This document shows, piece by piece, positions 1-7,617 of a DNA stretch of 18,357 nucleotides. Under the pieces are notes generated by a model. The model saw nothing but the letters and a program-made list of their open reading frames with translations. It did not search any database and was not told where the DNA came from. Made by a program: the position numbers and the translations under genes. How positions within the stretch are numbered: the first letter of the stretch is position 1; every line of letters starts with the position of its first letter. Source of the stretch: a bacterium (lineage in GTDB: Bacteria > UBA6262); the NCBI GenBank assembly GCA_028716025.1, contig JAQUQP010000020.1:1-18357 (forward strand), read 5' to 3'.

Positions 1-612
1 AGCTTGAAAGCGCTTGACGGGATCAATAACCTGATCCAGTTACGCAATATCAATGTAGCGGTTATCGGGCCGGGACTATCTACTCATCCGGAAACAGTTG
101 AATTGGTCCGCAGCTTTGTGGCTGCCAGCAAGATCCCTGTGGTCATTGATGCAGACGCCATTAATGCCCTGGTGGGGAAACTGGAAATATTTAAATCTGC
201 CCGCGGACCGGTGGTGATCACGCCGCATGCCGGTGAGCTGGGCAGGCTGATCGCCGCTCATGCTACTGAGATCAAAAAAGCCCGCGGTAAATACCCGCTC
301 CAATTCAGCAAAGATACAGGAGCGATCTGCGTCCTTAAAGGTTACCAGACGATCATTACCGACGGGAAAAAAATAGTAGTGAACAATACCGGTAACCCGG
401 GCATGGCTACGGCTGGCAGCGGTGACGTATTAAGCGGCATGCTGGGCGGTTTAATAGCCCAAGGATTGGATATAATGGATGCTGCTAAGGCAGCTGTTTA
501 TATACACGGCCTGGCCGGGGATATGGCGATCAAAGAGACCACGGAAATGGGCCTGGTCGCCAGCGATATAATTAAAGCTATACCGAAGGCACTAAAAGCA
601 GTAATTGGCTGA
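1..612 (+). CDS. nnrD: ADP/ATP-dependent NAD(P)H-hydrate dehydratase, 5' end outside window
   Basis: Repairs hydrated NADH/NADPH by nucleotide-dependent dehydration back to the active cofactor in the cytoplasm. Visible are the ribokinase-like fold signatures of the family: a VAVIGPGLS segment, the PVVIDADAINAL strand, VVITPHAGELGRL, and the nucleotide/Mg loop NPGMATAGSGDVLSGMLGG near the C-terminus with its catalytic Asp. The reading frame is open from base 1, so the gene begins upstream; in many bacteria this domain is fused behind an NnrE epimerase domain, which cannot be tested here. The TGA stop is 30 nt ahead of the next gene. It heads a dense run ending at rimI; nnr genes next to tsaE are common in bacteria, which supports the call. 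Confidence 0.93.
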   Translation, partial: SLKALDGINNLIQLRNINVAVIGPGLSTHPETVELVRSFVAASKIPVVIDADAINALVGKLEIFKSARGPVVITPHAGELGRLIAAHATEIKKARGKYPLQFSKDTGAICVLKGYQTIITDGKKIVVNNTGNPGMATAGSGDVLSGMLGGLIAQGLDIMDAAKAAVYIHGLAGDMAIKETTEMGLVASDIIKAIPKALKAVIG

Positions 613-642
613 AAGCTGAATGCTAAAAGTTAGAGGTAAAAA

Positions 643-1836
643 ATGAATTTTTTACGAGAAGCGAATAAAATAAAAGCAGAACTGACCGCTATCCGGCGGC
701 ACCTGCATCAGCAACCGGAATTAAGCAATAAGGAATATAAAACCAGTGCTTATATTGCCGCCTTGCTGAAAAAATGGGGCTACAAAGTTAAAACAAAAAT
801 CGGCGGTACCGGCGTCATTGGTTTGCTTTTTCCATCAACAATCTACAATCTACAATCAACTAGATGCATCGCCATTCGCGCTGATATGGATGCCTTACCT
901 ATCCAGGAAGCGACTAAGAAAAGTTTTGCTTCCCGGGCTAAAGGAATTATGCATGCCTGCGGCCATGACGGTAATATGACCTGTGCCCTGGGTGCGGCAA
1001 AATTGTTAGCAGCGCACCAGGATGAACTAGCAAATCCAGTGAAATTTATTTTCCAGCCGGCAGAAGAAATTTCCAATGGCGCGGAGAGAATGATCAAGGC
1101 CGGCGCCCTAAAAGACCCAAGAGTCAAAACGATCATCGGGATGCATGTTTATACCTTACTGCCGGTCGGCAAGATCGGCATCAAATACGGCCAAATGATG
1201 GCCAATGTAGATGAGTTCACCTTGATAATTACCGGTGAAGGCGGCCATGGGGCAGCGCCGCACAAGGGCGTAGATGCGATAGCGATATCTGCGGAAGTAA
1301 TTACCGCGCTGCAGCAAGTAGTTTCCCGCCAGACTGACCCGGCAGATCCGGTGGTGTTGACCATCGGTACGGTTAATGGCGGCACGCAATATAATATTTT
1401 AGCGGATAAAGTTGTGATGAATGGCACCGTGCGGACCTTGAATGACAAAACCCATCAGGAAATGCCTAAAAAGATAGAAAAAGTAGTGCGGGGGATAACC
1501 GCTGCTTTTGGCGCCAGGTACCTTTTGGAATACAAAGTGCTGGGGATCGCTTTAGTTAACAGCGATCAGGCAGTCGATAGTATTAAAAAGGCCGCGGCCA
1601 AACTTTTAGGCGATAAAAATATAATTACTATTAACCGCGCCTCTATGGGTGGTGAAGATTTTGCCAGTTACCTGCAACACGTTCCCGGTGCTTTTGTGTA
1701 CCTGGGGGTAGGCAATAAAACCAAAGGGATCACCTATCCCTGGCACCATGCCTGTTTTGATCTGGATGAAGAGGCCTTGCCTATAGGGGCAGCAGTCTTG
1801 GCGCAAAGCGTGTGGGATCAGACTAACAATGAATAG
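643..1836 (+). CDS. M20 family metallopeptidase / N-acyl-amino acid amidohydrolase (M20D type)
   Basis: A 397-residue di-metal amidohydrolase of the hippurate hydrolase / IAA-amino acid hydrolase / YxeP group, expected to cleave N-acyl or N-acetyl amino acids in the cytoplasm. Expected metal ligands are present: Cys106 and His108 in HACGHDG, Glu141-Glu142 in QPAEE, His168 in GMHV, and a C-terminal His at 368/369. The family's usual second His after HDG is Asn111; that residue is not a metal ligand as far as I know. The dimerisation lid starts near residue 195 (GEGGHGAAPHKG). ATG start is supported by AGAGG at 632-636. Oddity: residues about 65-73 (STIYNLQST) lie where the family has a short hairpin, and are encoded by heptamer repeats ACAATCT at 838-858. 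True substrate is not determinable. The stop overlaps the next start by 8 nt, indicating translational coupling. Confidence 0.9.
   Translation: MNFLREANKIKAELTAIRRHLHQQPELSNKEYKTSAYIAALLKKWGYKVKTKIGGTGVIGLLFPSTIYNLQSTRCIAIRADMDALPIQEATKKSFASRAKGIMHACGHDGNMTCALGAAKLLAAHQDELANPVKFIFQPAEEISNGAERMIKAGALKDPRVKTIIGMHVYTLLPVGKIGIKYGQMMANVDEFTLIITGEGGHGAAPHKGVDAIAISAEVITALQQVVSRQTDPADPVVLTIGTVNGGTQYNILADKVVMNGTVRTLNDKTHQEMPKKIEKVVRGITAAFGARYLLEYKVLGIALVNSDQAVDSIKKAAAKLLGDKNIITINRASMGGEDFASYLQHVPGAFVYLGVGNKTKGITYPWHHACFDLDEEALPIGAAVLAQSVWDQTNNE
838..858 (+). repeat. Heptamer tandem repeat inside the M20 gene
   Basis: Three consecutive 7-bp units, ACAATCT, ACAATCT and ACAATCA, lie within the coding sequence. 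Twenty-one bases keep the frame. The encoded residues fall between the beta strands GVIGLLF and CIAIRADMDALP, where relatives have a short turn, so this looks like a loop insertion or expansion tolerated by the protein. Confidence 0.75.
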
Positions 1837-3001
1837 GTATAAAGTTGCCGCTGTTAAATGCAGAACATACGAAAAAAATGAAATCACTAAAGCCTTAACT
1901 GATCTCCTCGGTCATATCGGCGGCTTTGGTGCCTATGTCAAACCCGGACAGAAAGTACTGATCAAACCCAATCTCCTGGCTCCGCGCCCTCCGGAAACAG
2001 CAGTTACTACCCATCCCGCGCTTATTATCGCGATCGCTGAGGCGATTAAAAACCAAGGAGCCCTGCCGTTTATCGGAGACAGTCCTGGCGGATTTGGCGT
2101 GCTGCAACGGATTGAACAGCTCTGGGAAATTACCGGGATGAAGCAGGCAGCTGATGCCAGTGGTGCGACCCTGGTTAATTTTGAAAAAAGCAAGTTTAAG
2201 GAACTGGAGCTGTCTCTCGGGAAAAAGAAGATTAAAATACCCATTGCCGCGTGCGTGCTGGAAGACTTTGATGTCGTGATCAATGTACCTAAATTCAAGA
2301 CCCATGACCTGACCATCACTACCGGCGCGATCAAAAATATGTTTGGCGTAATGCCGGGATTAACAAAAATACAATTTCATAAATTAGCCCCGAAAAAAGA
2401 AGACTTAAGCACACTGCTGGTAGCTTTATTTAGTCACGTGGTGCCCCAGCTCAATATTATGGATGGCGTGATCGGGATGGAGGGGGAAGGCCCGGGCTCC
2501 AGCGGTACACCGGTGGCCACTGGATTCTTACTGGCCGCAGAGAATGCTTTAGCTATGGATATGGTACAAGCCAGAATCATGGGAATTGACTTGCAAAGGG
2601 TACCCATCATTACCGCGGCATTAAAAGCTGGCCTGGGGCCAAAAACCTTGGCTGAGATTGACCTTCAGGGAGCTTTAATAGAAGATCTCAAACCGGCCTG
2701 TTTTGTTTTACCCCCCGGAGGTTCCCTGACTGAAAAAATACCGAAGTTCCTGGTACCTCTGGTAAGTTATATTGCCAGGCTGGTCAGGTTAACAGATCCA
2801 GTGGTCAATGAAGAGTTGTGTACCAAATGCCAAATTTGCGTTAATAGTTGCCCGGTCAAGGCTATTGATAATTACCAAGGGAAGATCAGGGTTAACTATA
2901 AAGCATGCATAGAATGTTTTTGCTGTATAGAATTATGTCCCTCCCGGGCTATGACGATCAAAAAATCAAGGTTATTAAAGCTGGCCGAGAAGAAGGGGTA
3001 A
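1829..3001 (+). CDS. DUF362 family protein with C-terminal two [4Fe-4S] ferredoxin domain
   Basis: A 390-residue protein of unknown biochemical role. The N-terminal about 300 residues match the DUF362 pattern: VLIKPNLL near 43, a conserved THPALI near 61, GDSPGG at 83-88, NVPKFKTHDLTITTGAIKNMFG at about 152-173 (the family hallmark), and MDGVIGMEGEGP at 211-222. The C-terminus carries two CxxCxxCxxxCP clusters (Cys331, 334, 337, 341 and Cys360, 363, 366, 370), sufficient for two 4Fe-4S centres, so electron transfer or a redox-coupled reaction is likely. No signal peptide or membrane span is seen. ATG lies inside the end of the M20 gene (8-nt overlap) and only one base separates it from thiL. 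These families are often labelled ferredoxin or uncharacterised Fe-S protein; I do not assign a pathway. Confidence 0.9.
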   Translation: MNRYKVAAVKCRTYEKNEITKALTDLLGHIGGFGAYVKPGQKVLIKPNLLAPRPPETAVTTHPALIIAIAEAIKNQGALPFIGDSPGGFGVLQRIEQLWEITGMKQAADASGATLVNFEKSKFKELELSLGKKKIKIPIAACVLEDFDVVINVPKFKTHDLTITTGAIKNMFGVMPGLTKIQFHKLAPKKEDLSTLLVALFSHVVPQLNIMDGVIGMEGEGPGSSGTPVATGFLLAAENALAMDMVQARIMGIDLQRVPIITAALKAGLGPKTLAEIDLQGALIEDLKPACFVLPPGGSLTEKIPKFLVPLVSYIARLVRLTDPVVNEELCTKCQICVNSCPVKAIDNYQGKIRVNYKACIECFCCIELCPSRAMTIKKSRLLKLAEKKG

Positions 3002-3002
3002 C

Positions 3003-4019
3003 ATGATGCGATCTAAACAACAAACCTTGGGGCAAATAGGGGAATTTGGCCTGATCCAGAGGGCCAAGCGCATTTTTGGCCTGCCAGCCAGGCCAGGATT
3101 GGTGCAGGGGATAGGAGATGATACTGCCGTGGTTAAAATTGGCCACAATAAAGCCCTGCTCTATACTACAGATATGCTGATAGAAGATGTCCATTTTTCA
3201 TTGAAATATGAGGGATTTTTCGATATTGGCTGGAAAGCCCTGGCAGTTAATATCAGCGATATAGCCAGTATGGGAGCTACCCCGACCTGGGGGCTGATCT
3301 CTGTGGGAGTCCCTGTGGGTATTCCTGTGGATAATGTGGACAAATTGGCACAGGGGGTGGCCAGCTTGGCCCGTAAATACAGGGTAGGGATCATTGGAGG
3401 AGATACTGTTAAGTCCCCTGACCGGCTGGTAGTTAACATAGCTCTTTTAGGGGAGGCTCCGGCCCAGGATATCCTGTACCGGCATGGGGCTAACCCGGGA
3501 GACGCTTTGTTTGTTACCAACCGTGTTGGAGAGGCAGCTGCAGGGCTGGCGGTATTAAAAGACCGATGGCAGCTAACCGTTAACGGCTGGCCGACTCTTA
3601 GAAAGCAGCTCGTAAAAGCATATCTACGGCCAGAACCTAGAATCAAAGAATCCGTATTAATCGTAAAAAACAAGCTAGCTTCCAGTATGATCGATATCAG
3701 TGATGGTTTGCACCTTTCTGTGAAATTGCTCTGTGGAAGATCAAAAGTCGGTGCTAAAATATACCTAAATAAAATTCCTATTAACCCGCGACTCGCGACC
3801 CGCGACCCGCTACAGTCTAGGCAATGGGCCTTAAGCGGCGGGGAAGATTACGAATTATTATTTACTGTACCTAAAAATAAGATCAGGAAGGCCCTTACCC
3901 TGTTCCCCTCTGGCTGGATCGGGGAAATCACCGGGGACAAGACAGTCAAGGTCCTGGACCAGGCGGGACAAGAAGTTATGATAAGGAATACCGGATATGA
4001 ACATTTCAAAACTACGTAA
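3003..4019 (+). CDS. thiL: Thiamine-monophosphate kinase
   Basis: Phosphorylates thiamine monophosphate to thiamine diphosphate with ATP, the last step of cofactor synthesis. The 338-residue protein has the PurM-like AIR-synthase fold motifs in order: GIGDDTAVV (37-44), TTDMLIEDVHF (55-65), NISDIASMGA (83-92), GGDTVKSP (132-139), DISDGL (231-236) and SGGEDYELLFTV (278-289). Length matches the family. ATG is chosen at 3003 behind GGGG of the preceding stop region; the ATG at 3006 is equally possible. The segment at residues 262-272, just before SGGEDYEL, is encoded by four heptamers (3784-3811) and looks unlike the family at that point. No other thiamine genes are in the window. The end overlaps tsaE by 23 nt. 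Confidence 0.96.
   Translation: MMRSKQQTLGQIGEFGLIQRAKRIFGLPARPGLVQGIGDDTAVVKIGHNKALLYTTDMLIEDVHFSLKYEGFFDIGWKALAVNISDIASMGATPTWGLISVGVPVGIPVDNVDKLAQGVASLARKYRVGIIGGDTVKSPDRLVVNIALLGEAPAQDILYRHGANPGDALFVTNRVGEAAAGLAVLKDRWQLTVNGWPTLRKQLVKAYLRPEPRIKESVLIVKNKLASSMIDISDGLHLSVKLLCGRSKVGAKIYLNKIPINPRLATRDPLQSRQWALSGGEDYELLFTVPKNKIRKALTLFPSGWIGEITGDKTVKVLDQAGQEVMIRNTGYEHFKTT
3784..3811 (+). repeat. Heptamer tandem repeat inside thiL
   Basis: Four consecutive 7-bp units: ACCCGCG, ACTCGCG, ACCCGCG, ACCCGCT. They are much more GC-rich than the flanking gene and lie in the loop preceding the conserved SGGEDYEL motif. A 28-bp block is not a multiple of three, so if it was inserted, a compensating change or target duplication must have restored the frame. 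Confidence 0.78.
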
Positions 4020-4443
4020 AACTATTATTACCAAATCTGCTGCCGCTACACAGCGTTTTGGACGAAAATTGTCCCGGCAACTAAGACCAGGGGATCTCGT
4101 TTGTCTTAGTGGTGGCTTAGGTGCCGGTAAAACGTGCCTGATCCAGGGGATTGCCAGGGGGTTACAGGTTAAGGATTATGTCAATAGTCCCACTTTCAAG
4201 ATCATTAATGAATACGCCGGAAAGATCCCGGTTTATCATTTTGACTTATACCGGCTGGACGGGTTAACCGACCTGCATGGCTTAGGTTATGAAGAATACT
4301 TTTATGGCCAGGGTGTTTCCCTGGTAGAGTGGGCGGAAAAAATCATTCCTTTCCTGCCAAAACAATATTTACAAGTCGAAATATTCAGCCTTGATAAAAA
4401 CACCCGGAAGATCACCCTGACTGATTGGAGAAAGAAGAAATGA
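3997..4443 (+). CDS. tsaE: tRNA t6A biosynthesis ATPase TsaE
   Basis: Small P-loop ATPase that works with TsaB and TsaD to form N6-threonylcarbamoyladenosine at position 37 of ANN-decoding tRNAs. Seen in the 148 residues: Walker A SGGLGAGKT (38-46), the family motif VNSPTF (62-67), HFDLYRL with the catalytic Asp83 (81-87), and SLVEWAEKI (108-116) with the conserved Trp. The usual GDLGAGKTT loop is GGLGAGKTC here, a conservative change. The ATG start lies 23 nt inside thiL; the length is normal for the family. The stop TGA overlaps the tsaB ATG, a translational coupling signature. Confidence 0.95.
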   Translation: MNISKLRKTIITKSAAATQRFGRKLSRQLRPGDLVCLSGGLGAGKTCLIQGIARGLQVKDYVNSPTFKIINEYAGKIPVYHFDLYRLDGLTDLHGLGYEEYFYGQGVSLVEWAEKIIPFLPKQYLQVEIFSLDKNTRKITLTDWRKKK

Positions 4444-5132
4444 TCGTATTAGGAATAGAAACTTCTACAAAGATCGGCAGCGTGGCCTTATCCGGGAACG
4501 GAAAAATACTGGCTGCGGCTGACCTGTCCGGGGAGATGAACCATTCTGAAAAATTATTACCGGCAGTAGAGAAAATTATATCGGCAAAAAAAATACGTTT
4601 TGCTGATATCAACCGTATCGCTGTATCTACCGGGCCGGGATCATTTACCGGGCTACGAATAGGGATAACTGTCGCCCGGACTATGGCCCATATGTTGCAT
4701 AAAGAATTAGTTAGTATCCCCACCCTGGACTGCCTGGCAGCCATGGTTTCTTCCCGCGGTGAGCTGATCTGTCCATTGATCCCAGCTATCCAGGAACAAG
4801 TTTATTATGCTTTGTATGCGTCTACACCCGGCCAAAGCTGTAAGAAAATTACAGATTACCGCCTGGTTTCTCTGGAGACGCTAGCCCGGGAACTAAAAAA
4901 GCGTTCGCCAAAGATAATTTTCACGGGTGAAGCGTTATTTTCGACCCGGGAACGCCTGGCCCGTGAATTCCGCGGCAAAGCCAGCTTCACAACACCAAAT
5001 ATCTGGCGTCCAACCGCTTCCTGGATCAGCTTGCTTGGCGCCAAATATCAGGCCCAGCCTTGGGGCAAGGTCATTCCTTATTACATCAGGCCTTCTGAAG
5101 CTGAATTGAAATGGAGAAGGAAAGGGAAATAA
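4440..5132 (+). CDS. tsaB: tRNA t6A biosynthesis protein TsaB
   Basis: Non-catalytic ASKHA-fold partner of TsaD in tRNA threonylcarbamoylation. The 230 residues start MIVLGIETSTKIGSVAL, the family's typical N-terminus, and contain STGPGSFTGLRIG at about 62-74, the most conserved TsaB block. I chose the ATG at 4440, which overlaps the tsaE stop in an ATGA and has GGAG at 4427-4430; a TTG at 4425 in the same frame would add five residues but has no better ribosome site. TsaD itself is not in the window. One base separates tsaB from rimI, an arrangement common in bacteria. Confidence 0.95.
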   Translation: MIVLGIETSTKIGSVALSGNGKILAAADLSGEMNHSEKLLPAVEKIISAKKIRFADINRIAVSTGPGSFTGLRIGITVARTMAHMLHKELVSIPTLDCLAAMVSSRGELICPLIPAIQEQVYYALYASTPGQSCKKITDYRLVSLETLARELKKRSPKIIFTGEALFSTRERLAREFRGKASFTTPNIWRPTASWISLLGAKYQAQPWGKVIPYYIRPSEAELKWRRKGK

Positions 5133-5133
5133 T

Positions 5134-5595
5134 ATGGATATCAAGTACGAGCACTTAAAAGAAGAAGACTTGGATGCGGTGTTAAAAATTGAGCAAGCCA
5201 GTTATTCCCTGCCTTGGACAAAAAGCATGTTTGAACAGGAACTGCACATCCCTACCAGCCACTTTTTTGTGGCCAAATCCCAGCCAACTATGGAAATAAT
5301 AGGTTATGCCGGTTATTGGCAAGTGATAGACGAACTCCATTTGATAAATATCGCTGTTCATCCTGAATACCGGCGGCAAGGCTTGGGAAAGCACCTGTTA
5401 TACTATATTTTATGTGACGGTAAAAGACTGGGTTTGAAAAAAGCTACTTTAGAAGTACGAGCTTCCAACCAAGCTGCCCAGAGACTGTATGAGCAGGTTG
5501 GTTTTAAGAATGTCGCTCTCCGCAAGAACTATTACGCTGATAACCTGGAAGACGCGGTTATTATGTGGCTCTATAACCTCTCCCAAGTCAGTTAG
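5134..5595 (+). CDS. rimI: Ribosomal protein S18 alanine N-acetyltransferase (GNAT)
   Basis: A 153-residue GNAT acetyltransferase that in characterised relatives acetylates the N-terminal alanine of ribosomal protein S18 using acetyl-CoA. Seen: INIAVHPEYRRQGLGKHLL (about 71-89) with the acetyl-CoA pyrophosphate loop RRQGLG, then LEVRASNQAAQRLYEQVGF (107-125) with the family's Asn and Tyr, and a short C-terminal strand. The N-terminal half contains LPWTKSMFEQEL, a RimI hallmark. Its place directly behind tsaB supports RimI over a generic GNAT. It ends the first gene run; nothing is encoded for the next 190 nt. Confidence 0.92.
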   Translation: MDIKYEHLKEEDLDAVLKIEQASYSLPWTKSMFEQELHIPTSHFFVAKSQPTMEIIGYAGYWQVIDELHLINIAVHPEYRRQGLGKHLLYYILCDGKRLGLKKATLEVRASNQAAQRLYEQVGFKNVALRKNYYADNLEDAVIMWLYNLSQVS

Positions 5596-5787
5596 TTTGT
5601 ATCTATGATCCTTTTTTTATTTAATCTGCGCTGCGCCCGCCGAAGTTTTAGTGGCGGGTAATCTGCTTTTAAATCCGTGTAATCGAGGGATTAAACCTTT
5701 AGTTTAATCCCAAAAATCTCCTTTACAGGCACAGGTTTTTGTGGTATAGTTTATAATACGATTGGTAACCCAGTTTTTGGAGACTTA
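5596..5787 (+). other. Spacer with two palindromes ahead of the sensor kinase gene
   Basis: No coding sequence is seen. It holds a stem CCCGCC (5636-5641) with GGCGGG (5653-5658), and a perfect 10-bp hairpin GGGATTAAAC (5687-5696) with GTTTAATCCC (5702-5711) and a five-base loop. Neither is followed by a T-run, so neither is a canonical intrinsic terminator. Between them GTAATCTG (5658-5665) is echoed by GTAATCGA (5679-5686), resembling degenerate spacer repeats of this type of genome. The second palindrome ends 10 nt before the -35 of the following promoter and could be a protein-binding site. Confidence 0.6.
5722..5750 (+). promoter_or_regulatory. Sigma70-type promoter of the kinase/regulator pair
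   Basis: TTTACA at 5722-5727, a 17-nt spacer, and TATAGT at 5745-5750. A second overlapping -10-like TATAAT lies at 5752-5757 without a matching -35. The predicted transcript has a short leader and a GGAG ribosome site at 5779-5782 before the ATG at 5788. Confidence 0.6.
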
Positions 5788-7581
5788 ATGTTCAATTTCA
5801 TTCGGCAAAGGATTGAATTGAAATTAGGGGTGGTATTACTTTTTGTTGTTTTTATCCCTATTACCATAATGTCTTTTTTGAGCGTTAATTTGATCCTGAA
5901 GGGGATCCAACGTGAAATACAGCAGCGCATTGTCAGCGACTTGAATGTCGCTGTCGCTATTTATGACAAGATCAAGCATCAGTTGCGCTATACTATCCGG
6001 GACCAAAGCAGCCGAGTCAAATATTATTTTGATACTGAAACGCTGGATGACCTGCCGGCTTTCTTAAAAGCCGTAGCTGAACAGAACAATCTGGATGTTC
6101 TTATAGTGGCCGATAGAAGGGGACGGGTTATTGCCCGTGGTAATCTGCCCCTGCTCAAAGGTGATAATTTGTCTGACCGGGCTTATTTCAAAAGGGCGAT
6201 TGACGGCGAAGATATAGTTTCCACGGAACTGATCAATACCAGTGAAATGCAGACCGAAGGTATTAAGAGCAACACGGCCGAAGCTTTAATGATTAGAGTG
6301 GTAATGCCGGTAAAAGAACCGGACGGTACTGTCCGAGCGGTAATGGTTGCCGGGTACCTGCTTAATAATAATCATGGTGTTGTAGACCTGATCACCGACT
6401 TGATCGGCGCCCAAGCCGCGATTTTCCAGAGGGATATGATCGTTTCCAGCAGTCTGCGTGACCATAATGGCGCGCGGGTAATGGGAACTAGAATCAACGG
6501 CAAGATCACGGAAATGGTATTACAAAATGGTAAACAGTATATCGGTGAAGATGAGGTCTTTGGTACAGGATATATTAACGGCTATGTTCCTTTGCGCAAT
6601 GCCAATAATCAGGTTATCGGCAGTCTGTATATCCGGGCTAGTGAAGAAGGATTTCTGGATATTAAGAGAAAAGTAATGTCCTCGATCATCTTTATGGCCG
6701 GATTCAGTATTCTACTGGCCCTGACTATCGGATTTTCTGTTGGGCGGCCATTGACCAGGTCTATTGAAAGTTTGCGGCAAGGCGCGCTCGCTGTCGCTAA
6801 TAGTGATTTTGACCATAAGATCGAAGTAGATACTGATGATGAATTGAAACAATTAGCCGATGCCTTCAATGCCATGACCGGAGAACTGAAAGAAGCGCAG
6901 AAAAAATTACTGCAATCAGAAAAAATGGCGGCTCTTGGCCAGATCGCGGCAGCAGTTAGCCATGAATTAAAGAATCCTTTGACCGGTATCAAAATGGCTG
7001 CTTATTTCCTGCGTGACAAAGTGAGCAGCGAAGACAGGGAAGCGAACAAGAGTATTTCCGATATCGAGTCGGAAGCTGACCGGGCGAATAAGATCGTTAT
7101 GGAAATATTAACCTTCTCGCAACCGATCAGCCCGATCTTTAATACGGTAAATATAAATGAAGTATTGGCGGAAATCCTGCCGGTGCAGGAATACCAGGCC
7201 CAACTTCATGATATAAAAGTGACTAAACAACTCCAGAAGATCAATAGTGTCATTAAAGCGGACCGTGACCAATTAAAGCAAATTTTTGACAATTTAATAA
7301 ATAATGCCCTACAAGCTATGGGTGCCGGTGGGGAATTAACCGTTATGAGCGTGGAAGAAAAAGATAGCATTAAGGTTAAGATCAAAGATACCGGCGTGGG
7401 AATATCGGAAGAGAATTTAAAAAATATCTTTCAACCATTCTTCACTACAAAAGACAAAGGTATTGGCCTGGGTTTGTCTATCGTGAACGAGATCATCAGG
7501 AAGCACCAGGGTACAATTTCAGTTGAAAGCAGGTTGGGCCAGGGGACTACCTTTGTTGTCAGCTTTCCCAAATTCGTTTAA
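5788..7581 (+). CDS. Membrane sensor histidine kinase (Cache-HAMP-HisKA-HATPase)
   Basis: A 597-residue inner-membrane sensor kinase. Transmembrane helix 1 spans about 13-37, and a periplasmic region of about 250 residues follows with Cache-type signatures (DVLIVADRRGRVIARG near 103-118, then LSDRAYFKRAIDGE at 128-141). Helix 2 spans about 298-318, followed by HAMP to about 370 and a short coiled coil. The H-box is AVSHELKNPLTG with phospho-acceptor His392; N-box DQLKQIFDNLINNALQAM (494-511), G1 DTGVGIS (534-540), F-box FQPFFTTK and G2 GIGLGLSIV (558-566) are all intact, so it should autophosphorylate. The ligand cannot be read; Cache domains usually bind small organic molecules. It sits 36 nt upstream of its likely partner regulator and has its own promoter. 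Confidence 0.93.
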   Translation: MFNFIRQRIELKLGVVLLFVVFIPITIMSFLSVNLILKGIQREIQQRIVSDLNVAVAIYDKIKHQLRYTIRDQSSRVKYYFDTETLDDLPAFLKAVAEQNNLDVLIVADRRGRVIARGNLPLLKGDNLSDRAYFKRAIDGEDIVSTELINTSEMQTEGIKSNTAEALMIRVVMPVKEPDGTVRAVMVAGYLLNNNHGVVDLITDLIGAQAAIFQRDMIVSSSLRDHNGARVMGTRINGKITEMVLQNGKQYIGEDEVFGTGYINGYVPLRNANNQVIGSLYIRASEEGFLDIKRKVMSSIIFMAGFSILLALTIGFSVGRPLTRSIESLRQGALAVANSDFDHKIEVDTDDELKQLADAFNAMTGELKEAQKKLLQSEKMAALGQIAAAVSHELKNPLTGIKMAAYFLRDKVSSEDREANKSISDIESEADRANKIVMEILTFSQPISPIFNTVNINEVLAEILPVQEYQAQLHDIKVTKQLQKINSVIKADRDQLKQIFDNLINNALQAMGAGGELTVMSVEEKDSIKVKIKDTGVGISEENLKNIFQPFFTTKDKGIGLGLSIVNEIIRKHQGTISVESRLGQGTTFVVSFPKFV

Positions 7582-7617
7582 GCCGGCGTAAGTTAATATA
7601 AGGGGTAAACAGGATCA

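Noticed and set aside
3161..3673. Open frame of 170 codons on the minus strand inside thiL
   Set aside because: Fully antisense to a well-supported thiL; no recognisable protein motif and its composition is that of a codon shadow.
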